Positions 32,252 through 42,414 of a DNA stretch of 64,000 nt are shown one piece after another; the stretch's first letter is position 1; each line of letters opens with the position of its first letter. The stretch comes from Heyndrickxia coagulans 36D1 (GTDB taxonomy: Bacteria; Bacillota; Bacilli; Bacillales; Bacillaceae_C): NCBI RefSeq assembly GCF_000169195.2, contig NC_016023.1:3038001-3102000 (forward strand), given 5' to 3'. Made by a program: the position numbers and the translations under genes. The notes below the pieces were generated by a model that saw only the letters and a list, made by a program, of their open reading frames with translations, did no database searches and was not told the DNA's origin.

Positions 32252-32650
32252 ATTGAAATTTTGCAAATTGCGGGTGTGGCGCTCATCACGACTTTCCTTG
32301 CGCTCATATTAAAAGAGCAGAAACCGAATTTTGCCTTTTTGCTGACGCTTTTTGCCGGCTGTTTTATCTTTCTATTTCTGGTGGACAAGATATATGAGAT
32401 CATCCGCCTGCTGCAAAAAATTGCCCAAAAAGGGAATGTCGACACGATGTATATCGAAACGATCCTGAAAATTATCGGCGTCGCTTATATCGCCGATTTT
32501 GCATCCAATATTACAAAAGATGCCGGGCAGGGGGCACTTGCGGCAAAGGTGGAGCTGGCCGGCAAAATCATAATTTTAACAATGGCCATCCCCATTCTTA
32601 CCGTGCTGATTGAAACGATTGTCAATCTCGTTCCGCGTGCAGGGAGTTGA
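32252..32650 (+). CDS. spoIIIAD: Stage III sporulation protein SpoIIIAD (probable ATT start)
   Basis: About 132 residues, three to four membrane helices, with KEQKPNFAFLLTLFAGCFIFLFLVD and ETILKIIGVAYIADFASNITKDAGQGALA as in all SpoIIIAD proteins. The first standard start codon is TTG 32261, but it is 16 nt from the only G-run (32239-32244). ATT 32252, 7 nt from that run, would add Met-Glu-Ile and restore the N-terminus seen in B. subtilis (which has extra residues before VQIVG). An ATT start is rare, so the exact start is uncertain; the gene is not. Confidence 0.9.
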   Translation: MEILQIAGVALITTFLALILKEQKPNFAFLLTLFAGCFIFLFLVDKIYEIIRLLQKIAQKGNVDTMYIETILKIIGVAYIADFASNITKDAGQGALAAKVELAGKIIILTMAIPILTVLIETIVNLVPRAGS

Positions 32651-32654
32651 GAAT

Positions 32655-33851
32655 ATGGGGCGCAAAAAAATGTGCATCGCGCTTTTCATTCTGTTTGCCT
32701 TCTGTTTCTTCGCACAGCCGGCATCCGCCGCTTCGGAAAATACGGACAAACAGGAGAACATTCCGGAAAAAATGGTCGATGAACAACTGAATCAATTGGA
32801 CTTATCAGAACTGAAAAACTACTGGGATGAAATTGTCAGCAAATACGGCGGATACTTGCCGGAAAGCCAGAAAGGGAGCCTTATGGATTTTATGAAAGGC
32901 GAAAAGCATTTTTCTTTGCAAGCCTGGCTGAAAGGGCTGCTTTCGTATATTTTTCAGGAGCTGCTGATCAATGCAAAACTATTAGGCTCCCTCATCATTC
33001 TTACGATTCTGAGCATCCTGCTGGAAAACCTGCATCATTCGTTCCAGCAAGGGACGATCAGCAAAATTGCGTATGCGGTTGTTTTCATGGTGCTCGTCAT
33101 TATTGCCCTGAACAGTTTTCATGTCGCCCTTCAATATGCGCTTGAGGCGATCCGGACAATGAAAGGTTTTATCCTGGCGCTGATGCCGCTCTTGCTGGCG
33201 CTGCTTTCCACATCGGGCGGCGCCGGATCGGCAGCCTTTTTTCACCCGGTCATTATTTTTCTCTCCGGCACAAGCGGCATGCTGGTCGAGATCATCGTGC
33301 TGCCGCTTCTGCTGCTTTCAACGCTCTTAGGCGTCGTCAGCACCCTCTCGGAACAGCACAAAGCAACACAGCTGGCCGGTCTGTTGCGCAATCTCGGGAT
33401 CGGCATACTCGGCGCTTTTATGGCTGTGTTTTTAGGCGTCTTGTCCGTTCAGGGGACGGCAACGGCGGTGATGGATGGGCTTGCGGTCAGGACCGCAAAA
33501 TTTGTGACCGGCAATTTTGTCCCGGTTGTCGGGCGGATGCTGACGGATGCCGCCGATACGGTGATCAGCGCTTCCGTCCTTTTGAAAAATACGCTCGGCA
33601 TTGCAGGTGTCGCCATTGTGCTGCTCATTGCGGCGTTTCCGGCTATCAAAATTTTCGCCATGTCGTTCATGTTCAAGCTCGCTTCCGCCCTTTTGCAGCC
33701 GCTCGGCGGGGGGCCGGTCATCAGCTGTCTTGATATCATCAGCAAAAACATGCTGTACGTATTTGCCGCCCTCGCGATTGTGACCATCATGTTTTTTCTC
33801 AGCATTACGATCATCGTTACGGCGGGCAATCTTACGATGATGATGCGTTAA
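32655..33851 (+). CDS. spoIIIAE: Stage III sporulation protein SpoIIIAE
   Basis: A 398-residue multi-pass membrane protein of the mother-cell channel. A cleavable signal peptide is visible (hydrophobic 7-20, then QPASAA), followed by an extracytoplasmic helical part (DLSELKNYWDEIVSKYGGYLPES) and about seven membrane helices. ATG 32655 has AGGGAG 8 nt upstream; the frame extending to 32610 overlaps spoIIIAD without a site. Confidence 0.95.
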   Translation: MGRKKMCIALFILFAFCFFAQPASAASENTDKQENIPEKMVDEQLNQLDLSELKNYWDEIVSKYGGYLPESQKGSLMDFMKGEKHFSLQAWLKGLLSYIFQELLINAKLLGSLIILTILSILLENLHHSFQQGTISKIAYAVVFMVLVIIALNSFHVALQYALEAIRTMKGFILALMPLLLALLSTSGGAGSAAFFHPVIIFLSGTSGMLVEIIVLPLLLLSTLLGVVSTLSEQHKATQLAGLLRNLGIGILGAFMAVFLGVLSVQGTATAVMDGLAVRTAKFVTGNFVPVVGRMLTDAADTVISASVLLKNTLGIAGVAIVLLIAAFPAIKIFAMSFMFKLASALLQPLGGGPVISCLDIISKNMLYVFAALAIVTIMFFLSITIIVTAGNLTMMMR

Positions 33852-33863
33852 GGGGGGAGACCT

Positions 33864-34505
33864 GTGGACGTTTTGACAAAATGGGTGCTGAATATCATCA
33901 TTTTTATCCTTTTGGCGACCATAACGGACATGCTTCTGCCTGACTCCGGGATGCGGAAATATACAAAGCTTGTGACCGGGCTTTTGCTCATTGCCATCAT
34001 CGTCACACCCGTATTCCGGCTCTTTTCCACAGATCCTGCCATATGGATAGAAAAATTCGGGGATTCCAGTACTTCAAGCCCGTCTGCGGAAGAAAATGCG
34101 CTTGAAACGAAGAAAAAAGAAATAAATGACATGCAGCAGGAATATACATTACAACAAATGGCTGTCCAACTGAAGCAGGATGTGGAAGGGGAGGTAGAGG
34201 AAGCGTTTGGAAAATCGATTTCAAAAATCACGGTCGAGTGGAAAGACGGGGCCAAAAGCGGGGATCTTACCGCTTTAAAAGCGTCAAACGTAAAAAAAAT
34301 CCACGTCTATCTGGAAGCGCAAAACGAAAAAGAGACTGTTGCTGCCATTAAACCGGTTGAAATCGGGACGGATAAACAAACAGAAAAACAAAGCACACGG
34401 GAGCAGCAATCGATCATTGCCATGTTGTCAAATCGCTGGAAAATCAATAAAGAAAAAATTGATCTCCGTTTCGAAGGGGGGCTTGAAAACGAAAATGGAT
34501 CGTAA
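33864..34505 (+). CDS. spoIIIAF: Stage III sporulation protein SpoIIIAF
   Basis: A 213-residue protein: two N-terminal membrane helices (7-25 and 34-54, sharing the LPDSGMRKYTKLVTGLLLIAII segment of SpoIIIAF) and a ring-building-motif domain in the intermembrane space. Start is GTG 33864 after GGGGGGAGA. The 3' end overlaps spoIIIAG by 11 nt. Confidence 0.93.
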   Translation: MDVLTKWVLNIIIFILLATITDMLLPDSGMRKYTKLVTGLLLIAIIVTPVFRLFSTDPAIWIEKFGDSSTSSPSAEENALETKKKEINDMQQEYTLQQMAVQLKQDVEGEVEEAFGKSISKITVEWKDGAKSGDLTALKASNVKKIHVYLEAQNEKETVAAIKPVEIGTDKQTEKQSTREQQSIIAMLSNRWKINKEKIDLRFEGGLENENGS

Positions 34506-35148
34506 CCAGGGACCGTTCAAAAAACTGAAAGAAAAATGGCTGCCATCCGGCCCGCCGGATAAAAAGAAAAAGCTTGTGTTGTTAACCGTACTATTGATCT
34601 CCGGTCTCGGGATGATGTTTATCAACGACCTTTTCGGGACTTCAAGCGAAAAAAACGAAGCGCTGACTGCATCTTCACCCGTAAAAACGGCAGGCGGAAA
34701 AGGGACAGCCGCATTCGGTGCAGGCACTTCCAAAAAATCAAAATCGATCTCCACGTACGAAAACCAATATGAGAAAGAACTGAAAAGCATTCTGGAACAA
34801 ATCAAGGGCGTCGGTTCCGTAAACGTCCAAGTGAATGTGGCCACATCAGAAAGCAAAGTGTACGAAAAAAACGCCACCATCCGGAATGAAACGACAACCG
34901 AAACAGATAAAAACGGCGGGGAACGGAAAATTGACAGCATTTCAAAAGATGATAAAGTCGTCATCGTCCAAAACGGGGACAAGGAAGTGCCGCTTGTAAC
35001 GGAAACCAGGAAGCCGGAGATCACAGGGGTGTTAGTCGTTTGCGAGGGTGGCGGCGACGTCTCCATCCAAAAATCGGTAAAAGAAGCTGTTGCAAGCGCC
35101 CTTGATATCGCAAGTTACCGTGTTTCCGTCATGCCAAAAAAAGAATGA
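34495..35148 (+). CDS. spoIIIAG: Stage III sporulation protein SpoIIIAG
   Basis: A 217-residue protein with one membrane helix (about 28-44) and a periplasmic-side ring-building domain; in B. subtilis it forms a large ring in the channel. The conserved ELKSILEQIKGVGSVNVQVNV and ITGVLVVCEGGGDVSI are clear. ATG 34495 lies inside the end of spoIIIAF. The ribosome-binding run GGGGGG is about 13 nt away, longer than usual. Confidence 0.93.
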   Translation: MDRNQGPFKKLKEKWLPSGPPDKKKKLVLLTVLLISGLGMMFINDLFGTSSEKNEALTASSPVKTAGGKGTAAFGAGTSKKSKSISTYENQYEKELKSILEQIKGVGSVNVQVNVATSESKVYEKNATIRNETTTETDKNGGERKIDSISKDDKVVIVQNGDKEVPLVTETRKPEITGVLVVCEGGGDVSIQKSVKEAVASALDIASYRVSVMPKKE

Positions 35149-35160
35149 GGAGGAATGGGT

Positions 35161-35703
35161 ATGCTTTTGAAAAAACAAACGGTCTGGCTGTTGACCATGT
35201 TAAGCCTTGTTGTGGTTTTGTCCGTGTACTATGTGACGGCGGAACCAAAAACGACGAATCAGGTTACCCGGCAAGAAAAAGAAAAGGAATCTGCGGCAAC
35301 GAAGGAAAAGGCTTCCGGTTCGCAAAAAATCAAATTGACAACAAAGTCTGCCAGTGATGAAGTGTTTGAGACGCTCCGCCTTGAGCGGCAGGATGAAATG
35401 AGCAAAAAGCAGGAAGAACTGACCAATAAACTCGCATCGACCGACCTGACGCCGGATGAAAAAAGCAAGGCAATGGATGAAATGAAAAAATTAACGGAGA
35501 CGGCGAATAAAGAACAGGTTTTAGAAAGCCTGATCAAAGCAAAAGGATATGAGGATGCGCTCGTTCAGGCAGACGGCGATGAAGTGGTCGTGACCGTCAA
35601 ATCGAAAAAGCACGATAAAGCGGCTGCAAATGAAATCGTCAAGCTTGTGAACCAGGAATTGGGCAATACGCCAAAACTGGCCGTGGAATTCCAGACAAAT
35701 TAA
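35161..35703 (+). CDS. spoIIIAH: Stage III sporulation protein SpoIIIAH
   Basis: A 180-residue single-pass protein (helix 7-25) whose C-terminal domain binds forespore SpoIIQ and forms the mother-cell half of the channel. The segment DEVFETLRLERQDEMSKKQEEL and the C-terminal YscJ/FliF-like fold (residues 95-178) are typical. A basic and Glu-rich linker lies between. ATG 35161 is 7 nt after GAGGAGG; the ATG at 35155 is too close. Last gene of the operon. Confidence 0.95.
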   Translation: MLLKKQTVWLLTMLSLVVVLSVYYVTAEPKTTNQVTRQEKEKESAATKEKASGSQKIKLTTKSASDEVFETLRLERQDEMSKKQEELTNKLASTDLTPDEKSKAMDEMKKLTETANKEQVLESLIKAKGYEDALVQADGDEVVVTVKSKKHDKAAANEIVKLVNQELGNTPKLAVEFQTN

Positions 35704-35718
35704 GGAAAGCCAGAATAG

Positions 35719-35740
35719 GGGGCGGTTACAGCCCTTTTTT
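35719..35740 (+). terminator. Terminator of the spoIIIA operon
   Basis: Short stem GGGC (35720-35723) / GCCC (35731-35734) with a 7-nt loop and T6. Modest stability. Confidence 0.6.
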
Positions 35741-36026
35741 CTGTGCGGAAAACAAGGGAGATTGCTTTTTTGCCGGGCTTTTTTTCTATATTTAAAAAAT
35801 GATTGAAAAATGATTGAAAAATAGATTTGCGCGTGATTTTAAATTTCCGTAAAACGCTTCCTCCTTTTTGCGCCAAGCGGGGAAGGGCATTTTTGCAATG
35901 TGCCGGGAATCCGTTTTTTATACAAATGATTGAATTTTCGCCTCCGGTTATCGTATGATATGGATAGTTATTTATTCATAAATTGTTAACAATTTTAGAA
36001 GCTGAAAAAACGAAGGAGTGTCATAT
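35741..36026 (+). promoter_or_regulatory. accB upstream region with promoter
   Basis: Within this stretch (part of a 323-nt gap) TTGAAT (35930-35935) and TATGAT (35954-35959), 18 nt apart, make a good sigma-A promoter for accB-accC, leaving a leader of about 60 nt. Upstream there is an 11-nt direct repeat (AATGATTGAAA twice, about 35798-35820). No riboswitch or gene is seen. Confidence 0.55.
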
Positions 36027-36509
36027 ATGCTGAAAGTAGAGGAAATCCAGGCTTTGATCGAGCTTGTGGACCGTTCAAACCTCGATGAATTTGAATTTGA
36101 AAACGACGGGACCGTCATCAAAATGAAGAAAAACACCGGCGTCCAAGTCATTGAACGCCCGGTGCGTGAAGTGGCTCAGGTTTCCGCACCCCCGCAAATG
36201 CCTGCGCAGCCCCGCCAGCTTGCAGAAAACCCGCAGCCTGAAGCTCCGGCGCAAGCAGCCGACGAAAATCTGCATAAAATCGTGTCGCCGATGGTTGGCA
36301 CCTTTTACCAGGCGGGTTCCCCGGAAGAAGAACCGTATGTGCAAATCGGCTCCAAAGTCAGCCCGAATACGGTTGTATGCATGATTGAAGCGATGAAGCT
36401 GTTTAACGAAATCGAAGCGGAAGTGGAAGGGGAAATTGTAGATATCCTCGTCAAAGACGGCCAGCTTGTTGAATTCGGCCAGCCATTATTTTTGGTAAAG
36501 ACAAAGTAA
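36027..36509 (+). CDS. accB: Biotin carboxyl carrier protein of acetyl-CoA carboxylase
   Basis: A 160-residue BCCP. The N-terminal half ([14 protein letters not shown]...) binds biotin carboxylase; a Pro/Ala/Gln-rich linker (residues 50-80) follows; the biotinyl domain has the acceptor Lys124 in EAMKL and the VSPMVGTFY start. It carries carboxybiotin for malonyl-CoA synthesis. AAGGAG is 8 nt before ATG 36027. accC follows 13 nt later. Confidence 0.96.
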   Translation: MLKVEEIQALIELVDRSNLDEFEFENDGTVIKMKKNTGVQVIERPVREVAQVSAPPQMPAQPRQLAENPQPEAPAQAADENLHKIVSPMVGTFYQAGSPEEEPYVQIGSKVSPNTVVCMIEAMKLFNEIEAEVEGEIVDILVKDGQLVEFGQPLFLVKTK

Positions 36510-36522
36510 GGAGCGGACTTTC

Positions 36523-37872
36523 ATGATTAAAAAAGTTTTGATTGCAAACCGCGGCGAAATTGCGGTTCGGATTATCCGTGCCTGCCGCGACCTCGGGATT
36601 GAAGCCGTGGCCGTTTATTCGGAAGCGGACAAAGATGCACTGCATGTCCAGCTTGCGGATGAAGCGTACTGCATCGGCCCGAAAGCATCGAAAGACAGTT
36701 ATTTAAATTTTGCCAACATCATCAGCGCAGCAACTTTAACAGGCTGTGACGCGATCCATCCCGGTTACGGATTTCTTGCTGAAAATGCCGATTTTGCCGA
36801 GCTTTGCCGAGAATGCAATATTGAGTTTATCGGGCCAAGCCCGGAAGCCATTGCGAAAATGGGCGCAAAAGATGTGGCGCGCGAAACGATGAAAAAAGCG
36901 GGCGTGCCGATTGTCCCGGGTTCGGACGGGCTTGTAAAAGACGCAGAAGAAGCAAAAGTCGTCGCAAAAAAAATCGGCTATCCGGTGATTATTAAGGCAA
37001 CGGCCGGCGGCGGTGGCAAAGGGATCCGCGTAGCTTTGAATGAAGAAGAGCTTGTAAAAGGCATCCACATCACCCAGCAGGAAGCCGCGACTGCTTTCGG
37101 CAACCCGGGTGTTTATCTTGAAAAATACATTGAAGACTTCCGCCATGTTGAAATCCAGGTCATGGCTGATAAATTCGGCAATGTGATCCACCTGGGCGAA
37201 CGGGATTGCACCATCCAGCGGCGGCTGCAAAAACTGCTTGAAGAATCCCCGTCCCCGGCACTATCGAGCGAAATGCGCGAAGAAATGGGGCAGGCTGCCG
37301 TGAAAGCGGCAAAAGCGGTTGACTATACGGGGGCCGGCACCATCGAGTTTATTTTTGACCACCGCAACCAGAAGTTTTACTTTATGGAAATGAATACCCG
37401 CATCCAGGTGGAACACCCGGTTACAGAAATGGTCACTGGCGTGGATCTTGTCAAAGAACAGATCCTTGTGGCATCCGGGGAACCGTTATCCTTAAAGCAG
37501 GATGAAGTCACATGGAACGGCTGGGCAATTGAATGCCGGATCAATGCCGAAAATCCGGAAAAGAATTTTATGCCGTCTGCGGGCAAAATTAACTTTTACC
37601 TGCCGCCGGGCGGGATCGGCATCCGCGTGGAATCGGCCGTATATCCGGGTTACAGCATTCCGCCGTATTATGATTCCATGATTGCCAAGCTCATTGCCTA
37701 CGGAGCGACGCGCGATGAGGCGATTGCTCGCATGAGACGCGCGCTCAGCGAATATGCCGTGGAAGGCGTCCACACGACGATTCCGTTCCATCAGCGCCTC
37801 CTCGAACATGAAGTTTTTGTCGAAGGGGATTTCAACACGAAATTCCTTGAAAAATATGATGTAATGAAATAA
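36523..37872 (+). CDS. accC: Biotin carboxylase subunit of acetyl-CoA carboxylase
   Basis: A 449-residue ATP-grasp enzyme that carboxylates biotin on Acc[21 protein letters not shown] at the N-terminus, the ATP-binding [12 protein letters not shown] loop, HIEIQ-like [29 protein letters not shown] and [15 protein letters not shown] with catalytic Glu and Arg are all intact. Full length. GGAG before the ATG. Forms the accBC operon; the carboxyltransferase genes are elsewhere, as in Bacillus generally. Confidence 0.97.
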   Translation: MIKKVLIANRGEIAVRIIRACRDLGIEAVAVYSEADKDALHVQLADEAYCIGPKASKDSYLNFANIISAATLTGCDAIHPGYGFLAENADFAELCRECNIEFIGPSPEAIAKMGAKDVARETMKKAGVPIVPGSDGLVKDAEEAKVVAKKIGYPVIIKATAGGGGKGIRVALNEEELVKGIHITQQEAATAFGNPGVYLEKYIEDFRHVEIQVMADKFGNVIHLGERDCTIQRRLQKLLEESPSPALSSEMREEMGQAAVKAAKAVDYTGAGTIEFIFDHRNQKFYFMEMNTRIQVEHPVTEMVTGVDLVKEQILVASGEPLSLKQDEVTWNGWAIECRINAENPEKNFMPSAGKINFYLPPGGIGIRVESAVYPGYSIPPYYDSMIAKLIAYGATRDEAIARMRRALSEYAVEGVHTTIPFHQRLLEHEVFVEGDFNTKFLEKYDVMK

Positions 37873-37897
37873 CGTGTAATTATAGGAGGTGTTGAAG

Positions 37898-38308
37898 ATG
37901 GCAGAAGACAACCAAATGTTGGAAATGCATCATGATGAAGACGGCTTGGGAAAAGTGGAAATTGCTCCTGAAGTGATTGAAGTGATTGCGGGCATTGCCG
38001 CTTCCGAAGTCGAAGGGGTTGCCCAAATGCGTGGCAATTTCGCAAGCGGCGTCGTGGAGCGCCTTGGCAGGAAAAACCACGGGAAAGGCGTAAAAGTGGA
38101 ACTGAGTGATGATGGCATTAAAGTCGATGTCTATTGCACCATGAATTTTGGCGTTTCCATTCCGGCAGTTGCCCAGGAAGTCCAGGATAATATCCGCCAG
38201 GCTTTGCTCAATATGACTGCCCTGGAAGCGTCGGAAGTGAATATTCATATTGTCGGCATTCAATTTGATACGCAGAAAGCGGAGCCTGAATTTCAGGCGG
38301 AAGAGTAA
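37898..38308 (+). CDS. yqhY: Asp23/Gls24 family envelope stress protein YqhY
   Basis: A 136-residue Asp23 (alkaline shock) family protein: KVEIAPEVIEVIAGIAASEVEGVAQM, then GKGVKVELSDDGIKVDVYCTM and IPAVAQEVQDNIRQALLNMTALEASEVNIHI. B. subtilis YqhY is linked to control of acetyl-CoA carboxylase activity, and its position right after accC is conserved in Firmicutes. ATG 37898 follows AGGAGGTG. Acidic C-terminal tail. Confidence 0.92.
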   Translation: MAEDNQMLEMHHDEDGLGKVEIAPEVIEVIAGIAASEVEGVAQMRGNFASGVVERLGRKNHGKGVKVELSDDGIKVDVYCTMNFGVSIPAVAQEVQDNIRQALLNMTALEASEVNIHIVGIQFDTQKAEPEFQAEE

Positions 38309-38311
38309 GAG

Positions 38312-38348
38312 AAAAAGGGTCCGGGCAAAGCGTCCTGGCCTTTTTTTG
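38312..38348 (+). terminator. Terminator after yqhY
   Basis: AAAAAGG plus CCGGG pair with CCTGG plus CCTTTTT, with a 2-nt bulge, then T-rich sequence. It separates accBC-yqhY from nusB. Confidence 0.65.
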
Positions 38349-38411
38349 GTCCCACCTTTCTGTTACAATAAAAGCATGCGAATTTGAGCTTTTTAAAGGA
38401 GTTACTGCCGA

Positions 38412-38810
38412 ATGATGAAAAGAAGAACCGCCCGCGAAAAAGCGCTTCAGGCTTTATTCCAGATGGATATGAATGAAGCGAGCCCGGAAGATGCGATCCG
38501 GAATGCGCTGGACGGGCAGGAAAGTGATGATTATCTTGAGAAATTGGTAAACGGAACGGCAACACATCTCGCGGAAATCGACGCCATGATCAGCCAGCAT
38601 CTTGAAAATTGGACGCTTGACAGGCTTGCAAAAGTGGAACTCAATATTTTGCGCCTTGCCGCTTACGAACTGATGTACGCAGAGGATGTGCCCGCCAATG
38701 TGGCGATCAACGAAGCACTCGAGATTGCCAAACGGTTTGCAGATGAAAAATCTGCCAAATTTATTAATGGCGTTTTGAATCAAATGAAAGACTCGATTGA
38801 ATCTAAATAA
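38412..38810 (+). CDS. nusB: Transcription antitermination factor NusB
   Basis: A 132-residue all-helical protein that with NusE (S10) binds boxA RNA, chiefly in rRNA antitermination. [16 protein letters not shown] at the N-terminus and [31 protein letters not shown] at the C-terminus are diagnostic. AAAGGAG is 12 nt before the first ATG at 38412; ATG 38415 is an equal alternative. Confidence 0.96.
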   Translation: MMKRRTAREKALQALFQMDMNEASPEDAIRNALDGQESDDYLEKLVNGTATHLAEIDAMISQHLENWTLDRLAKVELNILRLAAYELMYAEDVPANVAINEALEIAKRFADEKSAKFINGVLNQMKDSIESK

Positions 38811-38823
38811 CGGGGGATGGATA

Positions 38824-39675
38824 ATGGGAGCGGAAATCATTGACGGAAAACAACTGGCCGAAGCACTCAGAAAAGAGATAAAGGCGGAAGCGGAGCAGTT
38901 AACGCAACAGGGGATTATCCCGGGGCTTGCTGTCATATTAGTCGGAAACGATCCGGCTTCACGTACATACGTCAAAAACAAAGAAAAAGCGTGCCGCGCG
39001 CTCGGAATGAAATCCGTTTTAATCGAGCTTCCCGAAGACGTGTCGGAACAGGCACTGCTCGGACATATCGCAACCTTAAATGAAGATCCTGACATTCACG
39101 GGATTCTCGTCCAGCTTCCTTTGCCGCCGCATATCAATGCGCAAAAAATCGTGGAAGCGATCAGCCCGGAGAAAGATGTGGACGGTTTCCATCCGATAAA
39201 TATCGGGAGGATGATGACGGGCCAGGATACCTTTTTACCCTGCACCCCCCACGGAATTTTAAAAATGGTGAAGTCAAAGGGCATCCGGATCGAAGGGAAG
39301 CATGTTGTCGTAATCGGCCGCAGCAATATTGTCGGCAAACCATGCGGCCAGCTGTTCCTCAATGAAAATGCGACCGTCACATACTGCCATTCGAAAACGG
39401 CCGATTTAAAATCTTTCACCCGCCAGGCGGATATTTTGGTCAGTGCTGTCGGCAAAGCAAAATTCATCAAAGCGGATTTTGTCAAAGCGGGTGCTGCCGT
39501 CATTGATGTCGGGATGAACCGTGACGCGTCCGGGAAGCTGTGCGGGGATGTTGACTTTGATGAAGTAAAGGAGAAAGCTTCCTATATTACCCCTGTCCCG
39601 GGCGGCGTAGGGCCAATGACGATTACCATGCTGCTTTCCAATACAGTAAAAGCCGCAAAACGCTTGTACCGTTAA
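38824..39675 (+). CDS. folD: Methylenetetrahydrofolate dehydrogenase / cyclohydrolase
   Basis: A 283-residue bifunctional enzyme interconverting 5,10-methylene-THF and 10-formyl-THF. [19 protein letters not shown] includes the catalytic Tyr/Lys pair, [13 protein letters not shown] the folate site, [11 protein letters not shown] the NADP loop, and [11 protein letters not shown] the C-terminal signature. ATG 38824 follows GGGGGATGG. Links with the one-carbon units made by gcv. Confidence 0.96.
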   Translation: MGAEIIDGKQLAEALRKEIKAEAEQLTQQGIIPGLAVILVGNDPASRTYVKNKEKACRALGMKSVLIELPEDVSEQALLGHIATLNEDPDIHGILVQLPLPPHINAQKIVEAISPEKDVDGFHPINIGRMMTGQDTFLPCTPHGILKMVKSKGIRIEGKHVVVIGRSNIVGKPCGQLFLNENATVTYCHSKTADLKSFTRQADILVSAVGKAKFIKADFVKAGAAVIDVGMNRDASGKLCGDVDFDEVKEKASYITPVPGGVGPMTITMLLSNTVKAAKRLYR

Positions 39676-39770
39676 ACAGGCTGCCCTGCCGTCACGGCAT
39701 TTTTCCGGAAAACCGCTTATCGTCCGGAAGTGTGCCGGGAGACATTTGTGCTGGGAGCGGGCGGCATTAA

Positions 39771-39806
39771 AAGAAAGCTGACTTCCGGCGGGAAGGCAGC
39801 TTTCTT
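39771..39806 (+). terminator. Hairpin between folD and xseA
   Basis: AAGAAAGCTGACTTCC / GGAAGGCAGCTTTCTT, a long near-perfect stem with a GGCG loop; the following T-run is short, so it may attenuate rather than stop transcription. Confidence 0.55.
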
Positions 39807-39833
39807 CATGCATGAGAAAGGTGGTGGAAAGCG

Positions 39834-41174
39834 ATGCAATATTTATCCGTACACACGCTGACAAAATATATCAAACGGAAATTTGACGCGGACCCTTATT
39901 TAAACGATATCCATGTAAAAGGGGAAATTTCCAATTTCAAACGGCATTCAAGCGGCCATATGTACTTTACATTAAAAGATGAAAAAGCGAGACTGCTTTC
40001 GGTCATGTTTGCTTCTGCAAACCGGACGTTGAAGTTTATGCCGGAAAACGGTATGAAAGTGCTCGTTACGGGTTCCGTATCTGTTTATGAAGCAGGCGGC
40101 AGTTACCAGCTGTATGTGAAAAGCATGCAGCCTGACGGAATCGGCGCACTTTATCTTGCTTTTGAACAGCTAAAAGAAAAACTGGAGAAAGAGGGCCTGT
40201 TTCAAAACCGCCGGCCCATCCCGGCTTATCCGAAAGTGATCGGGGTGATCACATCGCCGACAGGGGCTGCTGTCCGCGATATCATCACCACCATCAGGAG
40301 AAGATATCCGGTTGCTGAAATCATTTTACATCCGGCCCTTGTCCAAGGGGAAAATGCAGCCCCTTCGATTGTAAAGGCAATTGAACAGGCAAACCGGATC
40401 GGCAAAGCGGATGTGCTGATCGTCGGAAGGGGCGGCGGTTCCATCGAAGAGCTGTGGGCTTTTAATGAAGAAATAACGGCCCGGGCGATCTTTGCGTCAA
40501 ATATTCCGGTGATTTCTGCTGTCGGCCATGAGACGGATTTTACGATCGCCGATTTTGCGGCAGACTTACGGGCACCGACGCCGACTGCTGCAGCTGAACT
40601 TGCTGTTCCCCATATTGATGACGTACGGGAAAAAATCTTGCATTTAAAGACGCGGCTTATACGAAACATGCGGGAGAAAGTACGCTATGAAAAAAGCCGG
40701 CTTGCTTACCTTGAACGGTCGCCCGTTTTGACAAATCCTTACCGGCTCATCCGCCAGCAAATCGAGCAGGCTGATCGCCTTACAGATCGCCTGCACAGGG
40801 AAGCGGGGCGCTTAATCGGTACAGCGGAGGAACAAACCCGCAATCTGCACGGCCGGCTTTTGCGCAACCGTCCTGAACAGAAACTGCTGCAGGCGCGGCG
40901 GAATTTCACGAGCCTTGAAGCAAACCTCGTGAAGCAAATGCAAGCGGTCTTGCGGGAGAAGCAGCATCGTTTTGCCAAAAATATTTCCGCCCTTGAAGCG
41001 CTGAGCCCGTTGAAAGTAATGGAAAGGGGCTACAGTCTGGCTATGGCGGAAGACGGAACGATCCTGAAAAAAACAAGCCAGGCCAAAACGGGTGAAACGA
41101 TCCGGGTCCGGTTGACGGACGGCGGCCTTTTGTGCACGGTAGATAAAATTGAAAGGGGGAAAAAAGATGGCTGA
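39834..41174 (+). CDS. xseA: Exodeoxyribonuclease VII large subunit
   Basis: A 446-residue catalytic subunit of Exo VII, which degrades single-stranded DNA from either end. An OB-fold domain (residues 1-100, [27 protein letters not shown]) is followed by the nuclease domain ([47 protein letters not shown]) and a long coiled-coil C-terminus (270-390) that binds XseB. GGTGG precedes the ATG; the frame ends 8 nt into xseB. Confidence 0.95.
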   Translation: MQYLSVHTLTKYIKRKFDADPYLNDIHVKGEISNFKRHSSGHMYFTLKDEKARLLSVMFASANRTLKFMPENGMKVLVTGSVSVYEAGGSYQLYVKSMQPDGIGALYLAFEQLKEKLEKEGLFQNRRPIPAYPKVIGVITSPTGAAVRDIITTIRRRYPVAEIILHPALVQGENAAPSIVKAIEQANRIGKADVLIVGRGGGSIEELWAFNEEITARAIFASNIPVISAVGHETDFTIADFAADLRAPTPTAAAELAVPHIDDVREKILHLKTRLIRNMREKVRYEKSRLAYLERSPVLTNPYRLIRQQIEQADRLTDRLHREAGRLIGTAEEQTRNLHGRLLRNRPEQKLLQARRNFTSLEANLVKQMQAVLREKQHRFAKNISALEALSPLKVMERGYSLAMAEDGTILKKTSQAKTGETIRVRLTDGGLLCTVDKIERGKKDG

Positions 41175-41394
41175 TTCATTAACTTTTGAAGAAGCGATGG
41201 TGCAACTGGAAGACATTGTGCGGAAACTGGAAGAAGGGGATGTGCCCCTCGAAGAAGCCATTTCCATTTACAAACAGGGAATGGAGCTGTCCAAATTACT
41301 CCACGGAAAACTGAAAAATGTAGAGGAACAGCTGGCAAAAATCATGTCGGAGGATGGCGAAGAGCAGGATTTTGAGATCCGGGAGGAGGAATAA
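41167..41394 (+). CDS. xseB: Exodeoxyribonuclease VII small subunit
   Basis: A 75-residue helical hairpin protein with [37 protein letters not shown], the standard XseB signature. AAAGGGGG before the ATG lies in the end of xseA; translation is coupled. Acidic C-terminus. Confidence 0.96.
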   Translation: MADSLTFEEAMVQLEDIVRKLEEGDVPLEEAISIYKQGMELSKLLHGKLKNVEEQLAKIMSEDGEEQDFEIREEE

Positions 41395-41396
41395 CC

Positions 41397-42266
41397 GTGC
41401 AGAAGCCTGCGTATGATGTGAAAGAAATTGAAAAACACCTGGCACAATATATCGCGGATCTTCGTGCGCCTGCTGTATTAAAAGACGCGATGCATTATTC
41501 CCTCCAGGCCGGGGGGAAAAGGATCCGCCCCCTTCTTTTGTTGTCAACCGTATCCGCGCTCGGTAAACCGGCTGGTCGGGGCATGCAGACCGCGTGTGCA
41601 GTCGAGATGCTCCACACTTATTCTCTGATCCATGATGACCTCCCGGCAATGGACGATGATGATTTGCGGAGAGGAAAGCCGACCAACCATAAAGTATTTG
41701 GCGAAGCGGTGGCGATTCTTGCCGGCGACGGCCTTTTGACGCACAGTTTCAGACTGATTGCCGAAGATCCGGGGTTGGATGACGCTTTGAAGGTAAAACT
41801 GATTGCGCTCCTTGCAAAATCTGCGGGTCCGGAAGGCATGGTCGCCGGGCAGGTGGCGGATATGGAAGGCGAAAATAAAACACTGACCCTCGAGGAACTA
41901 CAATATATCCATGCCCACAAAACCGGCAAACTGCTTCGTTTCAGCGTGCTTGCCGGCGCGATGATTGGCGGCGCGTCAACAGAGCAGCTGGAAAAATTCG
42001 GGCAATTTGCCGATCATCTCGGCCTCGCTTTTCAAATCCGGGATGACATATTGGATATCGAGGGGGAACAGGAAAAAATCGGCAAGCGGGTCGGCAGCGA
42101 TGAATCCCGCCATAAAAGTACATATCCGGCTCTTTTAACGCTTGAGGGTGCCAAACAAGAACTCAGGCGCCATACTCGCCTTGCAAAGCAGTGCCTCGCT
42201 GAAACCGGCGCTGAAACCGGCGCCTTAATGGAACTGACGGGGATGATCGAAACGCGGGACCATTAA
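41397..42266 (+). CDS. ispA: Farnesyl diphosphate synthase (geranyltranstransferase)
   Basis: A 289-residue trans-prenyltransferase adding isopentenyl diphosphate to make FPP for quinones and undecaprenyl phosphate. The first Asp-rich motif is DDLPAMDDDD with the following RRGKPT, the second is FQIRDDILD; GGKRIRP binds the substrate. Starts at GTG 41397, 2 nt after xseB, with GGGAGGAGG upstream. It stands next to dxs, the first enzyme of the precursor pathway. Confidence 0.95.
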   Translation: MQKPAYDVKEIEKHLAQYIADLRAPAVLKDAMHYSLQAGGKRIRPLLLLSTVSALGKPAGRGMQTACAVEMLHTYSLIHDDLPAMDDDDLRRGKPTNHKVFGEAVAILAGDGLLTHSFRLIAEDPGLDDALKVKLIALLAKSAGPEGMVAGQVADMEGENKTLTLEELQYIHAHKTGKLLRFSVLAGAMIGGASTEQLEKFGQFADHLGLAFQIRDDILDIEGEQEKIGKRVGSDESRHKSTYPALLTLEGAKQELRRHTRLAKQCLAETGAETGALMELTGMIETRDH

Positions 42267-42414
42267 CGGCCGTTCATTTGGCGCAAACCGAACGGCCGGA
42301 ACAGCAAAACCGGCGGCGTTTGTTTAAATGAGGTATTTCTTGTCTAAACGCGTTGATTGTTTATAATAGATGTAAGTGATGCCGTATATTGATGAGGAAA
42401 GCGAGTGATCCGCA

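Noticed and set aside
35790-35825. Direct repeat AATGATTGAAA twice before accB as a regulatory site.
   Set aside because: Only two short AT-rich copies, far from the likely promoter and matching no known operator.
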